From Pseudomonadota bacterium (GTDB taxonomy: Bacteria > Bdellovibrionota > UBA1018 > CAIMNF01): a DNA stretch of 64,000 nt. The DNA lies in the NCBI GenBank assembly GCA_027486675.1, contig JAIXOQ010000008.1, positions 124,001 to 188,000 on the forward strand, written 5' to 3'. The notes beneath the pieces are model-generated. The model made no database searches, was not told where the DNA came from, and worked only from the letters and a program-made list of their open reading frames with translations. Positions 19,601 to 28,479 of this stretch are shown piece after piece. The translations under genes were made by a program, and so were the position numbers. Numbering within the stretch: position 1 is the stretch's first letter; each line of letters opens with the position of its first letter.

Positions 19601-21007
19601 TTAAACCGACCCTTCTGGCGGCTTAAAATCTTCTGGGCAATCTACAACAAGAGTCTTGTTCTGTGAGTATTGCACCTCAGTCGAACCTGGAATTCTCTTA
19701 ACGTGTTTTCTAAACGTGTAGTCGACCTCAGTTTTTCCCCAGCCTCGGCCACCGCTATAAAATAGCGTTAAGCGCGCTGCTAAAATAAGTGTCTCAAGAG
19801 AAGCAGATTTCCCCGGTGGAAGCCGGATAATGGTGTGCGCACTGGGTCGACCCTTCACGTGAAACCAAAGATCGTTTCCTCGTGCGACTTTCAATGTGAT
19901 TTCAAGGTTCTCGGCTGAATTCCGTCCCGTTTGAATCAGAAATCCTTCCAGACTGAGTGACATCCTTCCTGCTTGAGTTGCTTGCTCTGCGCCAACACTT
20001 GATTTGGGCGCGCGTTCAAAAGGGGCAAGGGCTTGATAGTCGAGTGATCCAATCGCAGCGAGAGCCACAATCTTTTCTTCGATCCTCTTTAAGGATTCGT
20101 TCCAGAGTGTTCTCTTTTCGAGGTGCTCCATTTCACCGCGGGCTGCCTTTTTCGCACGATCAAAATACCGTTTGAGATGCGCTCGAGCATCGCCCCAGGA
20201 TTCATGCACTGGGACAAAATCTTCCCCGCAAACAAAATACTTTTTTCCCGTCCGCTCAACGATGAGCGGCCCGGTGTAGAGCCATCCCTGAAGCAGATGA
20301 CCAAAACGCGAATCATCGTCAGGATTTACGTTCTTTTGTTTTGGCACTTCGAGGGATGCGATGCGTTTTTTTAGGCTTGTTGCCTCTTGGCTCAAACGAC
20401 CGAGCAAGAAATTTCTACGGACTGTGAATTCACTTTCTCTGATGCCGACTTCACATTGGTTGCCATGAGTCTCAGCGGATTGCACAAGCGTCTCGCGCAC
20501 CGCAAGCTCGGGACCCACACGGCTCTCGGGTGGAAACGGAGTCGGAAGTGCCGCAAAAGTGTGAATGATCGATCCCACACGCATCAGGACTGCATTTCGT
20601 TTTGCGGGAATGAGGGACACCCAAAGATCTACTGGATCCGTTTTGTTCCCGAAAGACAGCAATACCCACCGTTCACCTCCGAGAGCCTCCATCTTAAGCA
20701 GTGGGAGCCCTTCGAGTTCTTTTCTTAAATGCAGGTCCAGGGAATGGTTCGGGGCATTCAAGGCGGGCTTCATGGGCGGGTGGGAAGGCGCAAGATGTAA
20801 TCCACACCTGAGCCCATCTAGGCTTAGAATGAGGGCTTTTTGGGTCTTTCCAGCGCGCAGATCAAACATCCACTCCGACCTGAGGTAGCCATTTTTAGCA
20901 AATGCACGCAGAGGTACTCGAACTCTTTCAAGCCTTGCTCCCACGAGCTCGCCGTTCAGCTTAGGGATAAGAATCGCAAGTTCCTGCCAAGTTAAGATCG
21001 GGTACAC
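19601..21007 (-). CDS. NFACT / Rqc2-like protein
   Basis: C-terminal NFACT-R-like IQTGRNSAENLEITLKVARGNDLWFHVKGRPSAHTIIRLP; GTG start at 21007 chosen (ORF extends to 21229). Confidence 0.8.
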   Translation of the reverse strand: MYPILTWQELAILIPKLNGELVGARLERVRVPLRAFAKNGYLRSEWMFDLRAGKTQKALILSLDGLRCGLHLAPSHPPMKPALNAPNHSLDLHLRKELEGLPLLKMEALGGERWVLLSFGNKTDPVDLWVSLIPAKRNAVLMRVGSIIHTFAALPTPFPPESRVGPELAVRETLVQSAETHGNQCEVGIRESEFTVRRNFLLGRLSQEATSLKKRIASLEVPKQKNVNPDDDSRFGHLLQGWLYTGPLIVERTGKKYFVCGEDFVPVHESWGDARAHLKRYFDRAKKAARGEMEHLEKRTLWNESLKRIEEKIVALAAIGSLDYQALAPFERAPKSSVGAEQATQAGRMSLSLEGFLIQTGRNSAENLEITLKVARGNDLWFHVKGRPSAHTIIRLPPGKSASLETLILAARLTLFYSGGRGWGKTEVDYTFRKHVKRIPGSTEVQYSQNKTLVVDCPEDFKPPEGSV

Positions 21008-21068
21008 AAAGATAGTCGTATCCTGTCTGGTTTGCCGGGGGTAGCGAAAGCAGGTAGCCTCACAGGTC

Positions 21069-22802
21069 ATGTCCCATTCGGTAGTGAAAGCACAAGAAGC
21101 TCTTAAGCTTGAGTTGGCCTCTCGGGGTCTTAAGGTGGCGATCGTTCCATGCTCAGATGGGTACTTAAGTGAATACACAGAGTATAAAAACAATCTGCGT
21201 ATATTGCTCACGGGCTTTACCGGTTCCATGGGGGATGCGCTTTATTTTGCTGACGATAACCGAGCAGAGCTTTTTGTCGATGGCCGTTACCATTTGCAAG
21301 CTGACCAAGAGTGCGAAGGCTTGCCGGTGCATATCCACAGACTGGATAATCAAGCGGGAATTGAATCTGCCGTCCTCAATCGCATCATCAAATCGGGTGC
21401 CAAAGAAGTGCTCGCTCCTCGCGGTCGACTTCCGTTCTCGTTCTTGCGCAGGCTGGAGACTGCAGGTGTCAGCGTCACGCATTTTAGTTCCAATGCATTT
21501 CTAAAATCCCAAGGTGTTGGTGCGTCATTAGGTCGCTTAGAATTCCGTGCCTTAAGCCCTGATATTGTCGGCACGACACCTGAGGCGCAGCTTAAGCGTC
21601 TGAGAGCGGCGATCGCGGCTCAGCATAGCCCAGATTCGTTGTTCGTCGCGATCCGTGGGGACGATGTTGCTTACTTGCTCGCATCCAGGTCACATGGGAT
21701 GGCCCAACAAACTTCGATCTTAGGCGCTCTCGTAGTCACGCGCCATTCAGCTTGGTTGCTCCTCGATTCCTCCATTGAGTACGATCGATTGCCGCAGGAA
21801 TGGGAAAGAGCTGGCTACCGAATTGCAAAATCTAGAGAGGAACTCTTAAAGGGAATCGCTTCCGAAAAAGTGTCGCATATCCTCTTTCATCCGAATTACA
21901 TGAATGGATTGTGGCCACATGTATTGCAGTCTCAGTTTCCAGAAGCGAAACAGGCGAGCTTCGAAGATCTGATTTCATGGCGGACAAAAAAAACGAAAGA
22001 AGAATTAAATGCGATCCGCGATTCATTTCTACGGAGTAGCCGTGCCATTGCAAAGACCTTGAGGTACGGGATCTCTGAGGGGACGAATTTAAGTGAGCAC
22101 AGTCTTGCAGAGTCGATTTCGGCTGAGTACCAAGCTGAAGGCGCTATGGATCTTTCTTTTAAGACCATTTCGGGCTTTGGGGCAAACGCGGCAGTGGTTC
22201 ACTACAACAAAAATTCCAAAGATGTATACGCCCGCCCAGGTGAGTTCGTTCTGCTGGATAGCGGCGCTTACTACTCTTCAGGATTTGCTACCGATTGCAC
22301 GCGTGGATTTGCTGTGCGCGGAAAGAGCCCGGAGGCTTGGCAAACCAAGATGTATACCACTTGCCTCAAAGCGGCGATTCAAGTTTTCTTACGAAAAATT
22401 CCCACCGATTGGGACGGTAAAGCCGTGGATGCATTTGTTCGCGGCGCAGTTAAAGCTCAAGGCTATGACTACCTCCATGGCACAGGCCATGGTGTAGGAA
22501 TCCTTGTGCACGAAGAGGGCATTCGTTTTTCTCCCGCCTCAACTTTTGGTCTGACCGATCAAGCGGTCGTGTCTGTTGAGCCAGGAATCTATATTGAGGG
22601 TCAGGGCGGAGTGCGCGTTGAAAACGTTGTTGCCCTCCACCAAGACACCGACGGCTATCGTTTTGAGAATTTAGTTTTTGTTGGTTATGACTGGTCCTTA
22701 GTGGACTTGGCTGCGCTAACTGAGGAAGAGTCCCGCTATCTGAAGTCCTATGAAGCGCGATGTCAGGAATTAGGGACAGCGATCACAGCGTGTCCTCTGT
22801 GA
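21069..22802 (+). CDS. Xaa-Pro aminopeptidase (M24B)
   Basis: Creatinase N domain; LLDSGAYYSSGFATDCTRGFAV, HGTGHGVGILVHE, VVSVEPGIYI. Confidence 0.92.
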   Translation: MSHSVVKAQEALKLELASRGLKVAIVPCSDGYLSEYTEYKNNLRILLTGFTGSMGDALYFADDNRAELFVDGRYHLQADQECEGLPVHIHRLDNQAGIESAVLNRIIKSGAKEVLAPRGRLPFSFLRRLETAGVSVTHFSSNAFLKSQGVGASLGRLEFRALSPDIVGTTPEAQLKRLRAAIAAQHSPDSLFVAIRGDDVAYLLASRSHGMAQQTSILGALVVTRHSAWLLLDSSIEYDRLPQEWERAGYRIAKSREELLKGIASEKVSHILFHPNYMNGLWPHVLQSQFPEAKQASFEDLISWRTKKTKEELNAIRDSFLRSSRAIAKTLRYGISEGTNLSEHSLAESISAEYQAEGAMDLSFKTISGFGANAAVVHYNKNSKDVYARPGEFVLLDSGAYYSSGFATDCTRGFAVRGKSPEAWQTKMYTTCLKAAIQVFLRKIPTDWDGKAVDAFVRGAVKAQGYDYLHGTGHGVGILVHEEGIRFSPASTFGLTDQAVVSVEPGIYIEGQGGVRVENVVALHQDTDGYRFENLVFVGYDWSLVDLAALTEEESRYLKSYEARCQELGTAITACPL

Positions 22803-22815
22803 GTAAGGTAAATTT

Positions 22816-24117
22816 ATGAAGCAGTGGAGATTGAAAGCTAAAGAAGAGCGTCGTTTTATCAATGGGCACCCCTGGGTATTTTCGAACGAGCTTCAGAACG
22901 TAGATGGCATTGCAGCCTCCGGAGAGTGGATTGAACTCTGTCGCGCAAGTGGTGAGGTTGTTGCTCGTGGCTTTGCCAATTCTCACTCTTTGATTGCATT
23001 TCGCGAAGGTAGCCGCGATGTTGCCGACACACTGCAACCAACCGATCAAAAGTTTTGGCGTAAAAAGCTGAAAATCGCTTTTCAGAATCGCCAAGCGATG
23101 GGCTTAGGAAATGACTCCTTTCGCTGGTTGTTTGGCGAGGCGGATGGCACTCCAGGCCTCATTTTAGACGCCTACTTAACGACGAGCGGTCGCAGAGTCC
23201 TCGTGGGCCAGCTCCAGGCAGCGGCTGCAGATCACTTTTCGACAACACTTCTAGAAGCCATTGAAAATGAAAGCACCGCCCTTTGGCCAAATTCAGAAGT
23301 CGCAATCGTCCTGCGTCGCGATTCAAATGCACGTGAGCGTGAGGGCCTTGAAAAATTAGAGCCCCTGAAAGCTGGCGCTTCTATACAAGAAAAGGAACAG
23401 CTGATTGTTTCTGGAGTCGTGATTGAATGCGATCCGGCAGCAGGTCAGAAAACAGGGCTTTTCTTAGATCATCAAGCGAACCGCGAAACCTTGGGGCGTT
23501 TGATTTCAGCGCGTGGGCAGAAAGAGGTCACTGTCTTAGATTTGTTCAGCTATGTAGGGCAGTGGACTGCACATTTGATTAAAAATAATCAGGGGTCTTT
23601 ATCCAACGTGATGCTCTGTGATTCTTCCTCTTCGGCACTCGCGTTCGCTCGTGGGAATTTAGGAACACCTGATGGTGTAAAAGTAGAGACGCAGACGCTC
23701 GATTTACTTGCTGACTGGCCGGATTACCTAAAGACCAGGAAATTTGACATTGTCATTTGTGATCCTCCCGCGCTCATTAAAAGCCGCAAGCACCACACGG
23801 TTGGTATGCAGGCTTATGTTCAAGTCTTTCGGCGTGCGATGCAGTGCGTCAGAGACGATGGACTTCTTGTCGCTTCCAGTTGTTCTCAGTTACTCAGCCA
23901 AGAAGACTTTGATCTTGCGCTCGCCAAGGCTGAACGACGTTCTGGTGGACGATTTGCAACTGTTGCGGTGGGGAGCCAGGGCGCTGACCATCCAGTTCCG
24001 GTGCGATTCCCAGAAGCACGCTACTTAAAGTGTGCTTACCTCTCTCGGGTCGGTTCGTTCACAGTGGCGGAGGTGCCGGCGGCATCTCGTCAAACGGGTT
24101 CGACTCGGACTTCTTAG
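22816..24117 (+). CDS. rlmI: RlmI/RlmK-like 23S rRNA methyltransferase (PUA + SAM methyltransferase)
   Basis: PUA N-terminus GHPWVFSNEL, CDPAAGQKTGLFLDHQANR, VLDLFSYVGQWT, DIVICDPPALIK. Confidence 0.85.
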   Translation: MKQWRLKAKEERRFINGHPWVFSNELQNVDGIAASGEWIELCRASGEVVARGFANSHSLIAFREGSRDVADTLQPTDQKFWRKKLKIAFQNRQAMGLGNDSFRWLFGEADGTPGLILDAYLTTSGRRVLVGQLQAAAADHFSTTLLEAIENESTALWPNSEVAIVLRRDSNAREREGLEKLEPLKAGASIQEKEQLIVSGVVIECDPAAGQKTGLFLDHQANRETLGRLISARGQKEVTVLDLFSYVGQWTAHLIKNNQGSLSNVMLCDSSSSALAFARGNLGTPDGVKVETQTLDLLADWPDYLKTRKFDIVICDPPALIKSRKHHTVGMQAYVQVFRRAMQCVRDDGLLVASSCSQLLSQEDFDLALAKAERRSGGRFATVAVGSQGADHPVPVRFPEARYLKCAYLSRVGSFTVAEVPAASRQTGSTRTS

Positions 24118-25417
24118 GAGTAGCTTCAGGCACCGCTTCAGGAGCTGGCGCTAGTTCTGGGATTGGCTCTGGGGCGACCGGAGGTGCCGTCGTCACTGCA
24201 GCCGGTGGAGCGGCCTCGGTTGCAGGCACAGGATCCACTGGAGGTGCCTCTTCCGGTGGAAGAAGCTCCGGAAATTCCTCAGTCTTTCCCTTGAGGATTT
24301 CGGTCTTTGAACTGGTGGTCCCGTCGTCTGGAGCCAGGTCTGGGTCCACAGGGAGAGCGTTCGAATTCTTGGGTGCGACGCGTTGAATTTCCGATTCGAG
24401 GGTCTCGAGCTGCAGGAGTTCTGAGGCCTCTTGCTCTCCTACCGTTTGCCCAGGATCCACTTGGTCTAAGTCATCCATGGTTTTTACGGGATTACGATCT
24501 TGGATCAAACTCTGAAGACGAGTCGGGGATCTGAAGTCTTTTAAGTCGGTGAGTGCGACGAGTTCAGCTCCTTGGGTGAGCGGGTGTTGCACGGAGAGTA
24601 CAAGTGCGCTCGAGTAGCGTTCATTCGCTTCAAGGACGATCAATTCGACATCGACGATGAAATCTTTCGCTGATATTTCCTCGTTCGCTATTGCGTCTCG
24701 CTTTTGATAATGGCGAAGAACCATCCCAGGTTTCAAGCCGTCGGCAGTGCCGGCGTCCACGATGATCACGTGCCCTTCTGTGCCCAGTCTTGGAAGTGCC
24801 GGATCATCAGGCAGGATTGCGCTTGCCTCTAAGGCCTGAGATGCAGCAATGGGATTTGGAATCGTAAGTTCGGGGAGGGCATTTAAAATGACAGCTCCTC
24901 TGCGAATGGGGCGGTTCAATTCTATGATGCTTCCTATGAATTTTTGATCCCGCACACCGACAATTTTTACTTTTCCGTAGATGGGATGCATGTATCCGGA
25001 TCGGCCGTCACGATCCGAGGAAATGGACAACACTTGTTCGCCAACATCATAGATGCTACCCACCTGCATCGGCTCATTGGGTTCGATGAAGACCGTGTCT
25101 CCTAAGAATAATAATTTATGATCACTTCTTGCAGTAGTGACTTCACCCACAATCGGCAGTCGCTCCGGGGCGACGATGAAGGTTCTTCCAACACGGTTGG
25201 GGACCTTCTTTTGCACCTTACTGCGTCGGTCAAAACCATCAGGGTCCACCTGTGCCGATTTTTTAAACGAGAATGTTTCCCACGTTTGTTTGGGGAGCAC
25301 CTTCCATTCGGTGGGGCGATTTGTCCAACGCGTTTTTGAAACCGGAATCGAATCGCCAGCGGATGCGTAGAGTGCGGGTACAAAAAAGAGTGCTACAAGC
25401 TGCGAGGTTCTTTTCAT
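24059..25417 (-). CDS. Hypothetical secreted protein with Pro/Ala/Glu-rich C-terminus
   Basis: Signal peptide; C-terminal PPEEAPPVDPVPATEAAPPAAV...PPAPPPL low-complexity tail. Confidence 0.65.
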   Translation of the reverse strand: MKRTSQLVALFFVPALYASAGDSIPVSKTRWTNRPTEWKVLPKQTWETFSFKKSAQVDPDGFDRRSKVQKKVPNRVGRTFIVAPERLPIVGEVTTARSDHKLLFLGDTVFIEPNEPMQVGSIYDVGEQVLSISSDRDGRSGYMHPIYGKVKIVGVRDQKFIGSIIELNRPIRRGAVILNALPELTIPNPIAASQALEASAILPDDPALPRLGTEGHVIIVDAGTADGLKPGMVLRHYQKRDAIANEEISAKDFIVDVELIVLEANERYSSALVLSVQHPLTQGAELVALTDLKDFRSPTRLQSLIQDRNPVKTMDDLDQVDPGQTVGEQEASELLQLETLESEIQRVAPKNSNALPVDPDLAPDDGTTSSKTEILKGKTEEFPELLPPEEAPPVDPVPATEAAPPAAVTTAPPVAPEPIPELAPAPEAVPEATPKKSESNPFDEMPPAPPPL

Positions 25418-26136
25418 TCCGGTTCTCCCTCGTCAAAATCGTTGATTGCAGGAATCCTCGGCGTACTTGGAATATTCGGGGTTTCTGGTGGTGAGACCTT
25501 AGTTTTTTCAACGACTTTATAGCTTTGTGGTTCGAGGCCTGCATGCGGAAATTTATTCTGTAGCTTTTGACGTGCATCACTCGCCGCGACTGGGTCTGAA
25601 GCAGCATCTGCTGCTGCTGCATAATGATTGAGGGCTTCCGGAATGACGGCAGAATTTGGGTACGTCATAAAAAGTTTGTCCCACTCCTTCAGGGCAAGTC
25701 GGTACTCTCCGAGCTCCGCGTGCGCCGAAGCGGTCAAATGCAAAGCTCTCGGTGTCAGTGGGGACTGAGAGTGATCGTGAACAAAAGCGCTCATTTCGCT
25801 AATGACGTCGGGATATCGTTTTGCATTCCAAAGGATGAGGCCTTCACGGTACCGATCAGTGACATCATCCTGAAGAATTGTTTTTGCGCGAAAGGAAGCA
25901 GCAGGTGCTGCCGTAATGACTGCCGTTTCAGGAGCTTTGACTGGGCCCTTGTTCTCAAGTCGTTCGTTCAGTACCGCAATTTGCGTCTGATTTTCATCGA
26001 GCTTTTGCTGAAAAACTGCGACCTTTTTTTCTAGGTCCTCCACGTATTCCTTGGTGTAGATGGGTTCCTTCTTTTCCGGGGCGGAAGCACAACTGACTAA
26101 GGAAAGGGCTAGGCCAAGGCCTACGAATCTTCTCAT
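25414..26136 (-). CDS. Lipoprotein with coiled coil and TPR, CpoB/YbgF-like
   Basis: Lipobox SLVSCAS, coiled coil KVAVFQQKLDENQTQIAVLNERLE, TPR-like region. Confidence 0.65.
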   Translation of the reverse strand: MRRFVGLGLALSLVSCASAPEKKEPIYTKEYVEDLEKKVAVFQQKLDENQTQIAVLNERLENKGPVKAPETAVITAAPAASFRAKTILQDDVTDRYREGLILWNAKRYPDVISEMSAFVHDHSQSPLTPRALHLTASAHAELGEYRLALKEWDKLFMTYPNSAVIPEALNHYAAAADAASDPVAASDARQKLQNKFPHAGLEPQSYKVVEKTKVSPPETPNIPSTPRIPAINDFDEGEPE

Positions 26137-26159
26137 GAGTATAGGATAATAGAATTTCT

Positions 26160-26402
26160 ATGAGCACACCTGCTGTCCTGAGCGTCAGGACTCGAACACT
26201 GAAAGAGGATTCCGCCCTTTTCTACCATCTCTTGGAAGGACATGAGGGGCTGGTATCGGTATCAACTCTTGAGCCATCAAAAGGTCTCCCGTACAGAGAC
26301 GTTGAACTTTTGGTCGCTCCCACGGAGTTTGATGACCTGATGGATCTCCTGAAGGACTGGCCATTTGTGACTGTGCTATCCGTTGGCACGCCAATCGCTT
26401 GA
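26160..26402 (+). CDS. DUF4911-like small protein
   Basis: 80 aa; FYHLLEGHEGLVSVSTLEP...VELLVAPTEFDDLMDLLKD pattern. Confidence 0.5.
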   Translation: MSTPAVLSVRTRTLKEDSALFYHLLEGHEGLVSVSTLEPSKGLPYRDVELLVAPTEFDDLMDLLKDWPFVTVLSVGTPIA

Positions 26403-26413
26403 CTTCAGTCCGT

Positions 26414-27403
26414 ATGTGGACATTTTTTTGGGTCGGAGGTGTGCTCGGTTCGGGATTTTGCGTGTTTCGGCTCATTCAGATCCTTGTATGCAGCCGTTCT
26501 CGCTCAGAGGTCAAAAGCGACGAGTTTATTCTGCAGGTCTGGATTGAACTCCTGGAGTCCGGACATCTGCCGTCGGAAGAGAACTGGAAGCTCTTCGAAA
26601 AGCTCACACCACTGCTTCGTACGCAAGTTCCCTCACTCATTCGAAAGCTTCGTGAAAATGGCGCCCCTCTTCTTCCGACTTTAAGGCGACTCAGGCAGTT
26701 TGCCGAATCACAAAGTCAGGCCAATCTAGATGCAAAAGTACAGGTGGGGCAGGTACGTGCGCAGCTTGTGGTTTCTTTAGTATTAAATGTGGCATTTGCC
26801 GTGGCCACATGGTTTTTGGTGCCAGAAGTGCAAGAATGTCGGGAGCTTTTTGCAGTGGCGTTATTTTTGGTTCTCTTCTTTGCGATACTTGCGGCTTGGC
26901 TCGTGCATCGCATGATCGATCAGGCCATGTGGCAGAGTCTAAAGGCAGAACAGCGGCCGCTGGTCTCAGAGGCTCTGCTAGCGGGTGAGCGTGTCTTAGG
27001 AAAAATCGAGGCAGGTCTTCCTCCCGACGTCGCCTGGCTCGATCTTTTGCTTGAGTTGGATCAAACCAGTCCCGACCTGTCTTATGCCTGGCGCAAGAGA
27101 GGCGGTCTATCTTGCTTTCAGGGGCGAGCTACCCCCCGAGCTCTGAGGTCCATCTTAAGTTTTGGTTGTGAACTCAGGGAGGGAATTGATGCCTGCATTT
27201 TAGATGGGCGTGCTGCACGGGATCGAATTGATCGTCAGTTCATGGGCATGCGCGCGTTGTGGTGGACCGCAGTGCAACAAAGTCTGAAACAGTTGCCGAC
27301 CCGAGCTCTTGGCGCCCTCTTCTTAGGAGTCCTTCCCGGGAGCCTTGCCCTATTTGTTGTTGCGGGCTTTGCGATTCTTTCGAAAACGGAGCTGGGGATT
27401 TAA
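26414..27403 (+). CDS. Multi-TM protein, TadB/TadC (T2SS-F)-like
   Basis: 330 aa; TM pair in the middle and C-terminal TM; near CpaF and secretin genes. Confidence 0.5.
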   Translation: MWTFFWVGGVLGSGFCVFRLIQILVCSRSRSEVKSDEFILQVWIELLESGHLPSEENWKLFEKLTPLLRTQVPSLIRKLRENGAPLLPTLRRLRQFAESQSQANLDAKVQVGQVRAQLVVSLVLNVAFAVATWFLVPEVQECRELFAVALFLVLFFAILAAWLVHRMIDQAMWQSLKAEQRPLVSEALLAGERVLGKIEAGLPPDVAWLDLLLELDQTSPDLSYAWRKRGGLSCFQGRATPRALRSILSFGCELREGIDACILDGRAARDRIDRQFMGMRALWWTAVQQSLKQLPTRALGALFLGVLPGSLALFVVAGFAILSKTELGI

Positions 27404-27406
27404 GCG

Positions 27407-27592
27407 ATGCGCTCTCTGGTCCCGAGTGCAGGTCTAGTTTTGATCTTCTACTTTTCACTCACTATTGCAGTGGACGGAAAAATTTATCGGTTTCCGAATG
27501 GATTTGCTGCAGCCATCGCGCCGGTATCGCGGTTGATGGATCGAAGCAAAAGCGTGTCGCCCTCACGACCTTCTAACCGAGCCACCGAGTGA
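27407..27592 (+). CDS. Small secreted hypothetical ORF
   Basis: Starts 4 nt after upstream stop, signal-peptide-like MRSLVPSAGLVLIFYFSLTIAVDG; overlaps cpaF 3' end antisense. Confidence 0.3.
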   Translation: MRSLVPSAGLVLIFYFSLTIAVDGKIYRFPNGFAAAIAPVSRLMDRSKSVSPSRPSNRATE

Positions 27593-28479
27593 ATGCGTCT
27601 TTCCATTTGTCCAGGCTTCCGCTGGGTAAAGACAACCCACTGAAAAGCATTTGCGATCAATTCCCGGATGACGCTTGAAGTGAGCTGGCCTTTAGCACCG
27701 ATTAAGGAAAGCAACTCAACTCTGCGGAGCCCGTCTCGCGGAGAATTTGCATGCACGGTGCACATGAGTCCCTTGTGACCCGTATTGCTTGCTTGTAAGA
27801 GGTCTAGGACTTCGTCCCCGCGACATTCACCCAGAATGATTCGGTCGGGTCGCATGCGCAGTGTTTGGCGTAAGAGATCCCTTTGAGTCACAGCACCGTA
27901 GCCGTCGGCATTTGCCGTTCGGGACACAAGCGGAAGCCAATGAGGATGAGACGGCGCAAGTTCAGGTGTGTCTTCTAGGCTGATGATCCGTTCGTTCGCG
28001 CTGATCGTTCCTAAGAGGTCATTGATCAAGGTAGTTTTGCCTGATCCAGTTGCCCCGCAGATGAGGATGTTCTCTTTGAGGCTCACGGCTTCTTGCAAAA
28101 GGCGCCAATAGTCAGGGGTCGACTGCCATCGATACGAAGAGCTCTCAGGATCGTTTGCTCTGGGCAAACGGCGCAATGAAAGGAGGATTCCCGTTTGACT
28201 GAGCGGCGGAAATATGGCGTGGGCTCTGAATGAACGTTGAAGGATAAAGTCAACGTAGGGTTGTCTGGCGTCGTAAATCTTACCTGCTGCGCTGATTTGT
28301 TCCAAAATCCAGGTGCGATATTCCTCGTCGCTGTATTGGGATCCGGGCAGTCTTTGTTCGATCCTCTTGCCCAGGTCTACAAACCAATCATTCGATCCAT
28401 TGGCGAAAATGTCAGTCACGCAAGGCTCCCCAAGCAGATTCTGAACCCACAGATTTAGGGGAATACGTTCCATGGCCAC
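27484..28479 (-). CDS. cpaF: CpaF/TadA family secretion ATPase
   Basis: ICGATGSGKTTLINDLLG (Walker A), ISLEDTPEL, LRMRPDRIILGECRGDE, STGHKG-like NTGHKGLMCTVHANSPRD. Confidence 0.9.
   Translation of the reverse strand: MAMERIPLNLWVQNLLGEPCVTDIFANGSNDWFVDLGKRIEQRLPGSQYSDEEYRTWILEQISAAGKIYDARQPYVDFILQRSFRAHAIFPPLSQTGILLSLRRLPRANDPESSSYRWQSTPDYWRLLQEAVSLKENILICGATGSGKTTLINDLLGTISANERIISLEDTPELAPSHPHWLPLVSRTANADGYGAVTQRDLLRQTLRMRPDRIILGECRGDEVLDLLQASNTGHKGLMCTVHANSPRDGLRRVELLSLIGAKGQLTSSVIRELIANAFQWVVFTQRKPGQMERRIHSVARLEGREGDTLLLRSINRDTGAMAAANPFGNR

Noticed and set aside
24030-24386. Gly/Ser-rich plus-strand ORF (118 aa)
   Set aside because: It is the reverse complement of the Pro/Ala-rich tail of the 24059-25417 gene, so the composition is an artefact.
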